This document shows, in pieces, positions 53,953-64,000 of a DNA stretch of 64,000 nucleotides. A program made the position numbers and the translations under genes. A model generated the notes under the pieces. That model saw only the letters and a program-made list of their open reading frames with translations. It was not told the DNA's origin and ran no database searches. This DNA is from WLMZ01 sp963732585. Its GTDB lineage: Bacteria > Actinomycetota > Acidimicrobiia > Acidimicrobiales > Ilumatobacteraceae. The stretch's first letter is position 1. Each line of letters starts with the position of its first letter. The DNA lies in the NCBI GenBank assembly GCA_963732585.1, contig CAVSZY010000007.1, positions 105,601 through 169,600 on the forward strand, read 5' to 3'.

Positions 53953-56900
53953 TGGTGATTGGGCGCAGCGGTTGCAGTTGATGGCGTTCCCGGAGTGTGT
54001 GTTGACGACTCCGGAGTTGCCGGAGTGCTCTCAGGGTGTGGTGGTGGAGACGGTGAATGATGTCGCGACTGGGGTGATTAGTGCCGATATCGAGATCGAT
54101 GATCGTGAACTCCCGGATCGTGGTGTTGGCGCAACGCCGGGGTCGGTGACGGTGCCAGCGACGCCAGGCAGCTCGGGTGGCGGGAATGCCGGCGGCGGGA
54201 ATCCGAACGAAACGTCGACGACGTCAACGTCGACGACGCTTGCCGAGATCTCGGAGTCATCGACGAGTACAACCACGACCAGTGTGGTTTCGTCGACTTC
54301 GTCGTCGGTGCAGCGTGGGTTGCGTGCGGGGGGTGTTGCTGGTCGGCGGGTGCAGGTCGGTGGTGGTGGTGGCACGGCGTATGGTTGGAAGGCGGGGTAT
54401 GCGTCGCCGTTAGGGAATTTTGCGGCGACGCCGTTGACGTCGGCGTCGTCGTGGTCGGCGGGTTTGGGGATGGGGTCGTTTGATTGGTCGTATCCGGTGC
54501 CGATGCCACCGTCAGGGTTTGGTGCCGCGCCGAGTGTCGGGTTCACCTATTCGTCTTCGGCGGTTGATGGTGTCGTCTTGGATGAGAACAATCAGGGGTT
54601 GTTGGGTGCTGGCTGGTCGTTGGCGTCCGGCGGGTTTATTGAGCGCACCTATTTGCCGTGCACGCTCGATGGTGGCGGCTCGTCGAAGGATTTGTGTTGG
54701 GTGTCGGATAACGCGACGATCAGTTTGAACGGGCGGTCGTCAGAGTTGGTCAAGGTCGAAACGACGGGGTCGTTGACGAAGTGGCGGTTGAAGGATGATC
54801 CGGGTTGGTTCATTGAGCGTGAGCAGGGTGTGGCGGTGTCGGCGTCGGATAATCGTGGCGAGCGGTGGACGGTGTGGTCGCCGGATGGCACCAAGTATGT
54901 GTTCGGGCTACGGGCGCAGACGACGGGTGGCGAGGCGACGAACAGTGTGTGGACGGTGCCGGTGCGCGCTCAGGCGGGTGAGCCGTGCGCAGGTTCGTGG
55001 TGTCAGCAGGCGTGGCGGTGGAATTTGGATCGGGTGCAGGACCCGTCGGGGAACATCATCACCTACATGTATGAGGCCGAGAACAACTTTTACGGGGTTG
55101 GTGGTGAACCGAACTCGCAGACCTCATATCAGCGCGGCGGCTATCTGCGTGAGATCCGTTACGGGGCGCATCTGTCGGCACCGACGGTGTACCGGAATCG
55201 GGTGATGTTCAACATGAAGGAGCGGTGTCAGCAGACGACGAGTCTGGGAACACCTTGTTTGTGGTCGGGGACGGCGACAGCGGTCTATCCGGACGTGCCG
55301 ACCGATTTGCAGTGCACCACGGCTGCGTCGTGCGACAAGTATTCGCCAAGCTTTTTCACGAAGATGGGTTTGGAGTCGATCGACACGCAGGTGTTGGAGA
55401 CCGATGTCGCCGCCGGGAACGGTGATGTGGATACTGGTGCCGGGTGGGCCAAGATCGATCCGGTCGGCGGGTTCACGAACATTTTGCCGTACAGCGTTGC
55501 GTCGTTGGCGCAGTCGGGTGCCGGGTTTTTGGAGGCGAACTCGACGCCGGGTGGCGGGTCGGTGTATTCGGATTACACGGTTGGGTCGTTGCCGGCAGGG
55601 TCTGGGGCGACGTTGACGGCGTGGGTGCGTTCCCCGGGTGTGGCGGTGTCGGGAACGATGAAGTTGTGGGAGTTGTGGGGCGCGCAGTCCGGGGTTCAGC
55701 AAGACTTTGTTGCCGACGGCACGTGGCGGCAGATCTCGGTGACGGTGCCCTCGGTGGCAGCAGCGAACACGATCCTGCGCGCCGAGTTCTATATCAACAC
55801 CCCTGGCCATAATCTCGATATCGATTCGGTGTCGGTGCGTGCTGCGGCGGCGTGGCGCACGGTGGACCGGGTGCAACCGGAGTTTGAGTGGCCGTTGCCT
55901 CAGGCCGGGAATCCGCCGCAGTTGTGGTTGCGGCGGATTGTGCGTACGGGCAGCCCGGGGACAGCGGCGGCGGTGGTGATGCCGGAGGTGGAGTTCCATT
56001 CGCGTCACTCGGTGCTCGATAATCGTGCTGACTCGATGGAGATTCGGATGTATCGGGTCGATGAGATCACTGACGAGTTGGGCGGCCGTACGGTTATTAC
56101 CTATGGGCAACGGTTCACTCCGACGGCAACCACGCCTGATCCGGTGACGTCGACGACTCCGTCGGCGCCGTGTGTGATGCCGACGGCGGGTTGGGTGTAT
56201 AACACGCAGGATTGTTACCCGCGGTACGCGGTGATCGGCACGGACGCGAATGATAATCCGATTTCCGGGTTTGTGGCCTTCAACCGGTTCTTGGTGAAAT
56301 CGGTGACGGTGAAAGACACCGTTGCAGGCGGCCCCGATATCGTCCACACGTATTCGTATGAGGGCGGTCAGGCCTACCATCACAACGATTCGGTGTTCAC
56401 CCCAGCGACCTTTCGGACGTGGTCTGAGCCGCGCGGGTTTGGTGAGGTGATCGAACAGGTCGGTTCCGGGGCGGTGATCACGCAGACCAAGCACCGGTTC
56501 TTCCGGGGGATGAACGGCGATAAAGGCCCGGCCAGTCAACCGGTGCGCTATTTCAACGTCGTTTATGGCGATGGCACGGTCGTACCTGATCATCCACCGT
56601 TGCGGGGCCGCGAGTTCGAGACGGTGCTCAACCCGGCAGCGCCGATCGATCGGACCGCCCACTATTACGCCACGGTGAGCCCATTCGCAGGAGTGCAGCG
56701 GGTGGATGAGGTGATGACCCGCCACTGGCGTGAAGGCACCACCAGTATTTACACGGAAACGGCCACCGTGTTTGATGCCGAGGGTTTCCCAACCCAGGTC
56801 CATGACAAGGGTGATGTGACGACGGCGGCGGATGATACGTGCACGGCGATCTGGTATGCGCGTGGCCCATCGGCACCGTATATGAAGGATCGCGTCGCCC

Positions 56901-59127
56901 GCGTCTACACGGCCAAGGGTGCCCCGACGGGGACGTGGACGTGGGGTGGGTTGTGCAGTATCGCCGCTGGGGCGGAGATCAACATCGCCGATACCGGTTA
57001 TGACAATACGACGGGTTGGGCGCAGATCGGCACGAAAGGGTTGCCGACGAGGACGTGGACCCGGTCGAATGTTTCGGCGACACAATGGGACCCGTTCACC
57101 GCCTACACCTATGACAGTGCTGGCCGGTTGACGTCGGTTGATGGTGTGCTGCCCGGCACCGGGGACACGACCTTCACCACATATGACTGGTATGGGTTTG
57201 CTAAGTCGGTGACGGGCCCGACCGGGCAGATCGTGGAGACGTTGAGCGATCCGGGGCGTGGCGCCGCGATGTGGGTCAAAGACCGCAACGTCGACAAGAC
57301 CGACACAGCCGACGGTGCGGATGATGATCGGCGTACCGGGTACCGCTATGACGGTGCCGGACGCACGGTTGAGGTCTACACCGCCGATGGTGGCAGGGCC
57401 GCAGCCTGGTATACGTACACGTTGTCGGCCGACAAGTCGGCACCGGCGAAAGTGCAAACCACGATCGAGCAGGGCCCGGGTGTGGCAGTGTCGTCGTGGA
57501 CGTATCTGGACGGCTTGGGGCGCACGAGGGAGACCCAGTCGGGGGCACCGAATGGTGGTCGTCTGGTGACGGCGACACAGTTTGATGACCGTGGCCTGGT
57601 GGCCTCGTCGGGTTCAGGGTTGCATGATGGGGTTCCGGCAGGTCAGGAAATGTTGTCTGATGTGGCGATGTTTCCGTCGTGGTTGTTCCCCTCAGAAACA
57701 GTGAACGGTTACGACCATGCCGGCAGAATGGTGTCCAGCAGCTTGCGGTCCTATGGCAGCCAGGTGTCGGTAAATGGTGTCGCGGTGACCACCATCCAGT
57801 CGTATGCGTATCTGACGGCGGGAACGTGGTCGACGATTATTGATCCCCCAGACAGTGATGTCACCCAGACCGCCACGAATGTGCGCGGTCAGACGATGTG
57901 GGCGAAAGCGTTCACGACACCGTCGACGTTCTCGCAGATGTCGTATGGCTATGACGTTGCTGGCAGGCAGGTGTCATCGACGGATTCGCAGGGCAATACG
58001 CGTAGCGTCGTTTACGATTTGTTGGGTCGTCAAACCTCGACAATCGATCCTGATGGTGGGACAACTCTGTTCACCTACCGTGCTGACGGTGCCCTGCTCA
58101 CCTCGGAACCGGTGTTAGCGGCGGGTGTGCCCAGCGAGAAACTGGTGTACAACCCTGACGTGTTGGGCCGCGTGTTGGATGTGCGTCAAGGTTCGGAGAC
58201 GGGGACCGTGTTGGAATCGTACGTGTATGACACGCTCGGTGCCGGACTGGTGTCGTCGGTGTCGTCGTTTACCGATGGTGCCGAGTTCAAGATCGGGGTC
58301 AAGGGTTACGATTTGCGGGGCCGCCCGACCGGGTACGCCTATACGGTGCCGTCGATTGTTGGGGTGACGGACAACACCGCGAACCCGTTGGCCGGGGTGT
58401 ATTCGTTCAACAATTTCGAGTATGACCGTGGCGATCATCTCGAGTCCTATGATTCGCCGGAGGCCGGGCTGTTACCGGCGGAGAAGGTGTCGACGACGTT
58501 CAACACGTTGGGTGCTCCTGTCGGGTTGAACGGGTCTGGGGTTGGGGCGTTGGTCAATTCGACGACGTTCACCAACGAAGGCCGTATCTCGGGTCGGGTG
58601 TTGGAGAACGGGGCCACCGATATCGTCCGCGGTTACCTGTGGTCGCAGGCCACCGGTCAACTCAACGAAATGTCAGTGACCTCTGGTGGCAGCGTGTTGC
58701 AGCGTGACCGGATGATCTATGACGCTGCTGGCCGTTTGAAAGGCACCCGGCATGACCGCGCCGGCGCCGGTGAGGATCATGATGAATGTTTCTCCTATGA
58801 CGGTGGCGGCCGCCTGGTGGAGGCGTTCACGGCGATGTTGTCGGGGGGTGTCAGCGGTGACCCGCAATGCAGCGTCACCCCGAATCCGGGGACGTCGGGC
58901 TATCAGGAGACGTTCGATCTTGATGACATCGGGAATTTGACGGTCGGCCCGAACGGTGTCTACAACTATCCGACATCGGGTGCTGGCTCGGTGCGTCCGC
59001 ATGCCCCGGAGGCCGCGGGAACGACGACAGTTGGTGTGGGACACGCAAGGCCGCTTGTCGTCATCAACCAGCCCAACAACCGGCACCACCACCGGTGGTG
59101 GTGGTGGTGGTGGTGGGTCGCCGGTGT

Positions 59128-59580
59128 GTGCGTCGAAGACGTATCTGTGGTCGGGGTATACGGGGTTGAATGTGAATTCGCCGTCGGCGACGTTGACTGC
59201 GTCGACGGGCGGGGTAGTTGTTGATGCCCCGGCAGCGGGGTCAACGTCGAAAGTGACATCGGTGACCGTGTCCAGCTACGACGCGCAAACCGCGGGGACG
59301 AACCCGTCGCGGGCGACGGTGAATGAGGCTGGGGAACGCTTCGGTGTGCGTATCGGCAACGTCGATGTCCCGGCCCTGTCTGATGATGTGCCTGACACTG
59401 TTGCTGAAGGCGCGGTTGACGTCAACTTTTCTGGGGTGCACACGATGGTGTTGGCCGGCTGGGTAGGGATGACGGTGACTGGTGGTCCGGTGATGATCCG
59501 TCACGGATCGTTGTATAACGGCACGACTGGTGATGACGCGTTGATGGTCACCAACGTCACGGTGATCGTCGAAACCTGTA
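59128..59580 (+). repeat. first beta-rich insert domain of the RHS protein
   Basis: About 150 residues beginning CASKTYLWSGYTGLN, with conserved SSYDAQTAGTNPSRATVNEA, FGVRIGNVD and a DALMVTNVTVIVETC end. It is preceded by a GGT-repeat-coded run of glycines. It matches the second copy at 59634-60072. Confidence 0.7.
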
Positions 59581-59633
59581 CGAACACCACCACAACCACA
59601 GGTGGCGGGTCGGGTGGTGGTGGTGTGCCGACG

Positions 59634-60072
59634 TGTAGCTCGGAAACCTTCACCTGGTCGGGGTATCAGGGTGTGAACAAGAACAATCCGTTGTACGCCA
59701 CTGGGGTGAATATCAATGTTACGGCTGGTGAGACGTGGACGGTGACCGGGGTCAGTGTGCAAACCTATGACGCCCAGAGCCCTGGGACGACACCGTCGCG
59801 GGCGACACTGGATGAGGCCGGTGAGCGGGTCGGGATCCGGATTGGCACTCAGGATGTGACGGCGTTGACGACCGATTTACCGGACACTGTCGGCGAGGGT
59901 GCGGTGGACACCAATTTTTGGGGATTGTCACTGAGACACTCACTGGTTGGCAACAAACCGTGCTCACCACCGGTGGTGCCGTCACGCTCCGCCATGCCTC
60001 GGCGTATAACGGTTCCACCGCGGATGACGCCTTGACCGTCTACAACGTGGCGGTCACCGTGCAGAAATGTGT
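59634..60072 (+). repeat. second beta-rich insert domain of the RHS protein
   Basis: Begins CSSETFTWSGYQGVNKN, with QTYDAQSPGTTPSRATLDEA and VGIRIGTQDV, and ends DALTVYNVAVTVQKC. It is a clear duplicate of the first insert. A frame change at the homopolymer near 59922 interrupts it. Confidence 0.7.
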
Positions 60073-60642
60073 CCCTGCGCCGGGTGGGACAACCACAACC
60101 GCTGGTGGCACGGCGACCTCGTTGTACACGTGGGACAGCTTCGACAGGTTGAAGCAGGTGACGGTTGGTGGGACAGTGACCGAGAAGATGTGGTATGCAG
60201 CAGGAGGTGAACGACTCCTGCATAAAGACGCCAACGGCGTGCACCTCTACTTGGGTGGCATGTTGGAACGCCATACCGGCGACGCGGTGCTAAGGATCAA
60301 CGGTTCTACACGTTGGGAGCGACGATGATCGCTGTGCGCAGCGTTACGGCCGGTTCGGATCGCACCGACTACCTGTACGGCGACAGCCGAGGTTCAGTCA
60401 CCTTCACCACCCAACGCGGCACAGCGGCGACGACGACAAGCAGGTGGTATGACCCGTACGGCCAAACCCGCCCCGGGGCGACAGGCTCGACGACAGTCAC
60501 ATCACGCGGTTACACCGGCCAAACAGGTGACAGCAGCGGCCTGAACTATCACCACCACCGCTACTACAACCCGACCATCGGCATCTTCATCACCATCGAC
60601 CCGTTAGTCGCCTCAACCAACGAGCCCTACCTCTACGCATGA

Positions 60643-61428
60643 GGGAACCCCACCACACTGTCGGACCCGACCGGGTTGGAGAAAGGCGCGAACGGTGAGG
60701 CACAGGGGTACTGCTACACGAACAGAAACGCCGACCAGAGTATTTGTCAACCTCGCCAGACGGGAGACGCGAACGCCTCCGACCAGGCATGGCTTAGAAC
60801 GTTCCACGAAACGGGGGGCGACGTCGGATCTTCAATGCGATGCGTTGCCTGTGGTTTCGCGATGCTTGCCGCTCCCGTCGCCGCCTATGCAGCGATGCAC
60901 GCCACGGCAATTGCATCGGCTGCGGCTGCAACACAGGCCGCGGCGTACGCAGCTTGCATCCGGTTCTGCAACATGGCCGCTAGTGCCGCCAACGACGTCG
61001 CCAACCCCAGCGCCGACCCCGTAGACGGCCTTGGATACGCAGACGACATTGGTCGAGCAATCCGCCGCGAATCACGCGGCGCGCTGAACGCTGGCTCTGA
61101 AGTCAGTCAGTGGGCCGGCTCCACTCTCAGTCGGGTTACGCGGTCCGAAGAGACGATGTACCGGGTTTGGGGCGGCGGATCGGGCCAGGCTGGAGAGTGG
61201 CTGACGCCGATCAACCCTGCGTCGTCTGCAGCCGCTCGGGCGGGTCTCGCCCTGCCCGAAAGTAACGCAGCAACCTACGTTTCGCAGGTTGTCATTCCCG
61301 AGGGCACCAGAATTCAGGTTGGTGTAGCGGGCGCGGCGTTCGATCAGGCGGGAGGGTGGACACAGGTTCGGTTGCTAGAGGAAATTCCACTCTCAAGTTT
61401 CGGTAAAGGGGTACTCCTCGCGCCATGA
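60643..61428 (+). CDS. RHS C-terminal tip, candidate toxin domain
   Basis: 261 codons follow the TGA at 60640-60642. It begins GNPTTLSDPTGL, the RHS cleavage-site region after which the tip is released. A variable ~130-residue region with an Ala-rich hydrophobic stretch and cysteines (MRCVACGFA, ACIRFCNMA) follows. The last ~95 residues form a compact domain: MYRVWGGGSGQAGEWLTP, ALPESNAATYV, IPEGTRIQVGVAG, FDQAGGWTQVRLLEE. This resembles TNT/ART-like NAD-acting polymorphic toxin tips, but the family was not confirmed. TTG 60676 could start a free tip. The stop overlaps the next gene by 4 bp. Confidence 0.7.
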   Translation, partial: GNPTTLSDPTGLEKGANGEAQGYCYTNRNADQSICQPRQTGDANASDQAWLRTFHETGGDVGSSMRCVACGFAMLAAPVAAYAAMHATAIASAAAATQAAAYAACIRFCNMAASAANDVANPSADPVDGLGYADDIGRAIRRESRGALNAGSEVSQWAGSTLSRVTRSEETMYRVWGGGSGQAGEWLTPINPASSAAARAGLALPESNAATYVSQVVIPEGTRIQVGVAGAAFDQAGGWTQVRLLEEIPLSSFGKGVLLAP

Positions 61429-61796
61429 AATCGATGCCCCTCTTCTCCCTGGCAAACCGAGAAATCGTTGTTAGCGATCTCTCCGATGGACACATCATTT
61501 GGTCGGGCCGTCCGTTGGGCCGCGACGTCGTAGACCTCGTTCAATTTGATGACTCGCGGGCCCTGATCCTATTAGAGACGTTCGGTGCCCCGCCAGAAGA
61601 TCGAGCAAATCTCGTCGCAATTGACTCAACGGGTTGCGTCCTGTGGATCGCGCAGTTACCCACAGGATCTGCGTCCGATGGATTTACCTCGATGGGCATC
61701 ATTGATGCCGGCGTAACCGCCTTCAGCTGGAGTGGACATCGGGTGCTCATCGACCCGGACACCGGAACCACAATATGTGATGAGTTCACCAAATAG
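61425..61796 (+). CDS. candidate immunity protein for the RHS toxin tip
   Basis: This 123-residue protein has no signal peptide, so it is cytoplasmic, as expected for an immunity protein. It has repeated beta-type segments (LANREIVVSDLSDGHIIWSG, RANLVAIDSTGCVLWIAQL, GVTAFSWSGHRVLIDPD), suggestive of a small WD/PQQ-like or beta fold. Its ATG overlaps the toxin stop (ATGA at 61425-61428). Position, size and coupling support immunity; no known family was recognised. Confidence 0.65.
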   Translation: MKSMPLFSLANREIVVSDLSDGHIIWSGRPLGRDVVDLVQFDDSRALILLETFGAPPEDRANLVAIDSTGCVLWIAQLPTGSASDGFTSMGIIDAGVTAFSWSGHRVLIDPDTGTTICDEFTK

Positions 61797-61980
61797 GATG
61801 ACCGTGGCCTGGTGAAATCGTCGGGGCCGGGGTTGCATGATTGGGTTCCGGCAGGTCAGGAAATGTTGTCTGATGTGGCGATGTTTCCGTCGTGGTTGTT
61901 CCCCTCAGAAACAGTGAACGGTTACGACCATGCCGGCAGAATGGTGTCCAGCAGCTTGCGGTCCTATGGCAGCCAGGTGT
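61797..61980 (+). repeat. 184-bp duplicate of the RHS core downstream of the immunity gene
   Basis: The sequence matches 57584-57767 of the RHS gene over 184 bp without gaps and with only a few substitutions. It has no start and is cut off by the IS256 insertion. It looks like the remains of an earlier RHS 3' segment displaced by a new tip. Confidence 0.85.
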
Positions 61981-61986
61981 AAACGC
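61979..61986. repeat. IS256 left target duplication GTAAACGC
   Basis: Identical to 63436-63443. Its first bases coincide with the end of the 184-bp RHS copy. Confidence 0.85.
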
Positions 61987-63435
61987 GAGGTTGTCCCGGG
62001 TTCTGTTGAAGTGAGGTGGTGATCCCTCCCCGGGCTGTGCCGTTGCTGGCATTGTTCGAGGGTCCTCCAAGACACCCGACAAAAGGGAAGGGATCACCGA
62101 TGAAGAAGGTACCTGTCGTGAAGATCACGACACCGCAAGCTGCTAGCGAACTGGCCGGTTTGCCGTTCGAAGCGACCGTGATGATGAGCGATGTCGCTGG
62201 CGCGCTGCGCGAGGGGCTGTTGGCGTTCTCGACCGCCGCAGGGCTGGTGGTGATGCAGCAGATGTTGACCGCCGAGCTGACGGCGATCGTCGGTGCGAAA
62301 CACGCCAAGCTCGGTGACGAGCGAATCGGGAACTGGCACGGAACAACGACTGGTCAGGTTGTGCTCGGTGGTCGCAAGCTCAGCGTTGAACGCCCTCGTG
62401 GCCGCATTGATGGTGACGAGGTCCACTTGGCGACGTGGGAAACGTTTGCTTCGGAGGACTTGTTGCGTCAGGTTGTTGTCGAGCGGATGCTTGCCGGGGT
62501 GGCGACGCGCCGCCACGAACAGGTCGCTGAACCAGTCGGGCAGGTCGCGGGGCGGGCGATGTCGAAATCCGCGGTGTCACGCCGCTTCGTCGCCGCCACC
62601 GAACAGGCGCTGACGGAGTTGTTGGCCCGTGATCTGTCCGAACTGCAAACGGCGGTGTTAATGATCGACGGACTCAACGTCGCTGATCAGATGATCATTG
62701 TTGCCCTGGTCATCACGGCTGATGGCACGAAAGTGCCGGTCGGGATGGTGCTCGGCGACACCGAGAACAGCGTCGTCGTCAAGGACCTGCTCGCCGATCT
62801 TGTCGCCCGTGGGCTGCGCTACGAGCACGGGATCATCGCTGTGCTGGACGGTGCCAAGGCGTTACGTTCCGCCGTTGCCAAGGTGTTCGGCGACCGGGCG
62901 CTCGTTCAGCGATGCACCATCCACAAACGCCGAAACGTCACCGGCTACCTCCCGGTCGATCAGCGTGACGCCGTCGATAAGCGGCTGGCGATCACGTTCG
63001 CCCAACCCGACCCGGTCAAGGGCATCAAGGTCTGCCGGGATCTCGCCGCCCAACTCGACAAGGACCACCCCGACGCCGCCGGGTCGCTACCGAAGGGCTC
63101 GAGGAGATGTTCACCGTTGCCCGACTCGGCGCACCGAAACGGTTGCGGGTGTCGTTGACGAACACGAACTGCATCGAGTCGATGATCTCCATCGCCCGAA
63201 CCACCACCGGGCGAGTCAAGTACTGGCAGAACGGAACAATGAAGAAACGATGGATCGCAGCATCGATGCTCGAAGCCGAACGATCTTTCCGCCGAATCAA
63301 AGGCCACGACGACCTACCCGTCTTCATGGCTGCCATCCACAAGACGATCAACCCGACGGCACCAGCGGACTACGCTAACGTCGCTGAACAAGACCAGGAT
63401 CACCACCGGACTTCAACAGACAACGGGACATCCTC
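61987..63435 (+). mobile_element. IS256-family insertion sequence, 1,449 bp
   Basis: The inverted ends begin GAGGTTGTCCCGGGTTCTGT (left) and GAGGATGTCCCGTTGTCTGT (right, reverse strand) and continue GAAGT..GGTGGTG on both sides. The 8-bp target duplication GTAAACGC is at 61979-61986 and 63436-63443. It encodes one transposase. The perfect duplication indicates a recent insertion into the RHS fragment or its flank. Confidence 0.88.
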
Positions 63436-63439
63436 GTAA
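62100..63439 (+). pseudogene. IS256-family (Mutator-type) transposase, one frameshift
   Basis: About 446 residues when joined. ATG 62100 follows AAGGGAAGGG. The catalytic acids are in VLMIDGLNVADQ, VLDGAKALRSAV and TNTNCIESMIS. The CTIHKRRNV region contains the C/H motif between D2 and E, typical of the family. A frame change near 63090 joins GSLxxGLEEMFTVARLG. The frame runs to a TAA that lies in the target duplication. The shift makes the copy inactive unless it is sequence error. Confidence 0.85.
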
Positions 63440-63443
63440 ACGC
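63436..63443. repeat. IS256 right target duplication GTAAACGC
   Basis: Right copy. It supplies the TAA stop (63437-63439) used by the transposase reading frame. Confidence 0.85.
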
Positions 63444-63457
63444 TCAGGTGGTGGGTA

Positions 63458-64000
63458 TGAATCGGCCGGGGTTTTGCAGCAGGTCCTCAAAGATCCTGGA
63501 AGGATTTAGAGATGCCGAAATGCAGCAGTACACACCGGAGTTTAAAGATCAGGCGGTGAGGTTTGTGTTCGAGTCGATCGAGCCGGATGAGTCGCGTAAG
63601 GAGGCTTGTCGGCGGTTAGCGTCGAAGGTCAACGTGAAGGAAGTGACGCTGTATAACTGGGTGAAAGCGGCGTCGCCGGTGACATCTAACAGCCCTGGGC
63701 GTGGCGGCCAGCCTGACACGATCAACGATCTGCGGGCGCAGATTTCCGGGTTGAAGAAAGAGAACCGCGAGTTGGTCCGGGCGAACGAAATTTTGAAAGC
63801 CGCCTCAGCTTTTTCGGGGCGGAGCTCGACCGCCAATCAAAGAGGTGACCGCGTTCGTTGTTGCTTCTTCGCGACACATTTTAGTATCGAGCCGATCTGC
63901 CGGGTGTTGCAGGTTGCCGGCGGGACCGCGGTGCGTGCCTGTTTTGGGCGGCCGATTTGGCCCGCGAGATCGCTGATGAGGTGTTGAAACCGAAGATCCG
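63458..64000 (+). mobile_element. IS3-family element, left part, cut by window end
   Basis: The tip TGAATCGGCCGGGGTTTTGC at 63458 matches the TGA..CCGGG pattern of IS3 ends. It is followed by orfA and the beginning of orfB. The right end is outside the window. It lies 15 bp from the IS256 target duplication. Confidence 0.7.
63520..64000 (+). CDS. IS3-family transposase orfA and start of orfB, partial
   Basis: OrfA begins QQYTPEFKDQAVRFVFES, with an HTH (RLASKVNVKEVTLYNWVK) and leucine-zipper region (LRAQISGLKKENRELVRANEILK). The orfA reading would normally continue ASAFFGAELDR; this requires a -1 shift on the TTTTT run near 63812, compatible with programmed frameshifting of IS3 elements or a base error. 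FSIEPICRVLQVA shows the start of orfB. Further shifts seem present before the window ends. Confidence 0.75.

Larger units (their letters stand above)
53953..60642 (+). pseudogene. RHS/YD-repeat protein core, frameshifted near the 3' end
   Basis: The frame resumes as GDWAQRLQLMAFPECVLTTP and continues to about 59010. It has a SpvB-like N-terminal segment (GFTYSSSAVDGVVLDE, GAGWSLASGG), then many YD repeats (YDSAGRLTSVDG, YDLLGRQTSTIDPDGG, YDAAGRLKGTRHD). Frame changes are needed near 59010, 59922 and 60288; the second sits at a TTTTTGGGG run. In between are two ~150-residue beta-rich inserts with Gly-rich linkers. The RHS core ends GLNYHHHRYYNPTIGIFITIDPL then EPYLYA and a TGA at 60640-60642. 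Normally GNPTTLSDPTGL follows directly. It is a large surface or secreted delivery shell for the toxin tip. Confidence 0.82.

Noticed and set aside
55124..57457. 777-codon open frame on the minus strand inside the RHS gene
   Set aside because: Arg/His/Pro-rich shadow of the high-GC YD-repeat coding strand, with no motif.
59085..59118. GGT/CAC simple repeat as a regulatory or phase-variation tract
   Set aside because: It encodes a glycine linker in the RHS protein, and triplet changes would not shift frame; a phase role is unsupported.
60640..60642. TGA in the RHS gene as a second selenocysteine
   Set aside because: There is no redox-motif context, no expected Cys here in RHS proteins, and no hairpin with a suitable loop was seen just downstream.
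1..64000. CRISPR arrays, tRNA or rRNA genes
   Set aside because: No regularly spaced repeats and no recognisable tRNA or rRNA sequence were found on reading the window.

Overview
The window is high-GC DNA that looks like a chromosome piece from an uncultured actinobacterium, probably of the Acidimicrobiia type. That placement is inference. It rests on the base composition, a mycothiol-dependent-isomerase-family (DinB-like) protein, the homodimeric AceE type of pyruvate dehydrogenase, secreted proteins carrying RLxDTR modules, and an Mpt53-like extracellular thioredoxin. No rRNA, tRNA or CRISPR array was seen.

1-29.3 kb is a surface-glycan locus. It holds about eight glycosyltransferases (GT2, GT4 and fusions), four SAM-dependent methyltransferases, five large multi-pass membrane proteins (two of the DUF2142 type), a Wzm/Wzt-type ABC exporter whose ATPase has a C-terminal substrate-recognition domain, and GDP-mannose 4,6-dehydratase. 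Several small coiled-coil proteins sit next to glycosyltransferase genes. A secreted protein with three RLxDTR modules and a lipoprotein are also present. Together they could make deoxyhexose-containing polysaccharide on a lipid carrier, methylate it, export it and display it.

29.5-38.2 kb holds a CAP-domain secreted protein, aceE, rnhA, argJ, a MarR regulator and a group IV PLP decarboxylase. All except the MarR gene are broken by one or more single-base frameshifts, although aceE, rnhA and argJ keep their catalytic motifs. This looks more like local sequence error than gene decay.

38.3-50.2 kb is housekeeping sequence: a mycothiol-isomerase-family protein, an SDR epimerase, membrane-anchored proteins, dihydrolipoamide dehydrogenase, an E2 acyltransferase and a LipB-LipA fusion. 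With aceE these supply a pyruvate (or 2-oxo acid) dehydrogenase complex and its lipoylation. In the middle lies a TlpA/Mpt53-like lipoprotein whose first redox cysteine is an in-frame TGA, followed 18 nt later by a perfect 8-bp hairpin with loop GGUC. This is a candidate selenoprotein and the most notable item in the window.

50.3-64 kb is accessory DNA: a very large RHS/YD-repeat gene ending in a candidate toxin tip, an overlapping candidate immunity gene, and a 184-bp copy of the RHS core left downstream of them. The RHS gene is split by a 3,048-bp three-gene transposon (zinc-ribbon/HTH protein, DDE transposase, AAA ATPase) flanked by a 5-bp target duplication. Removing the transposon and one duplication restores the RHS frame exactly. 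An IS256-family element with an 8-bp target duplication and the start of an IS3-family element follow.
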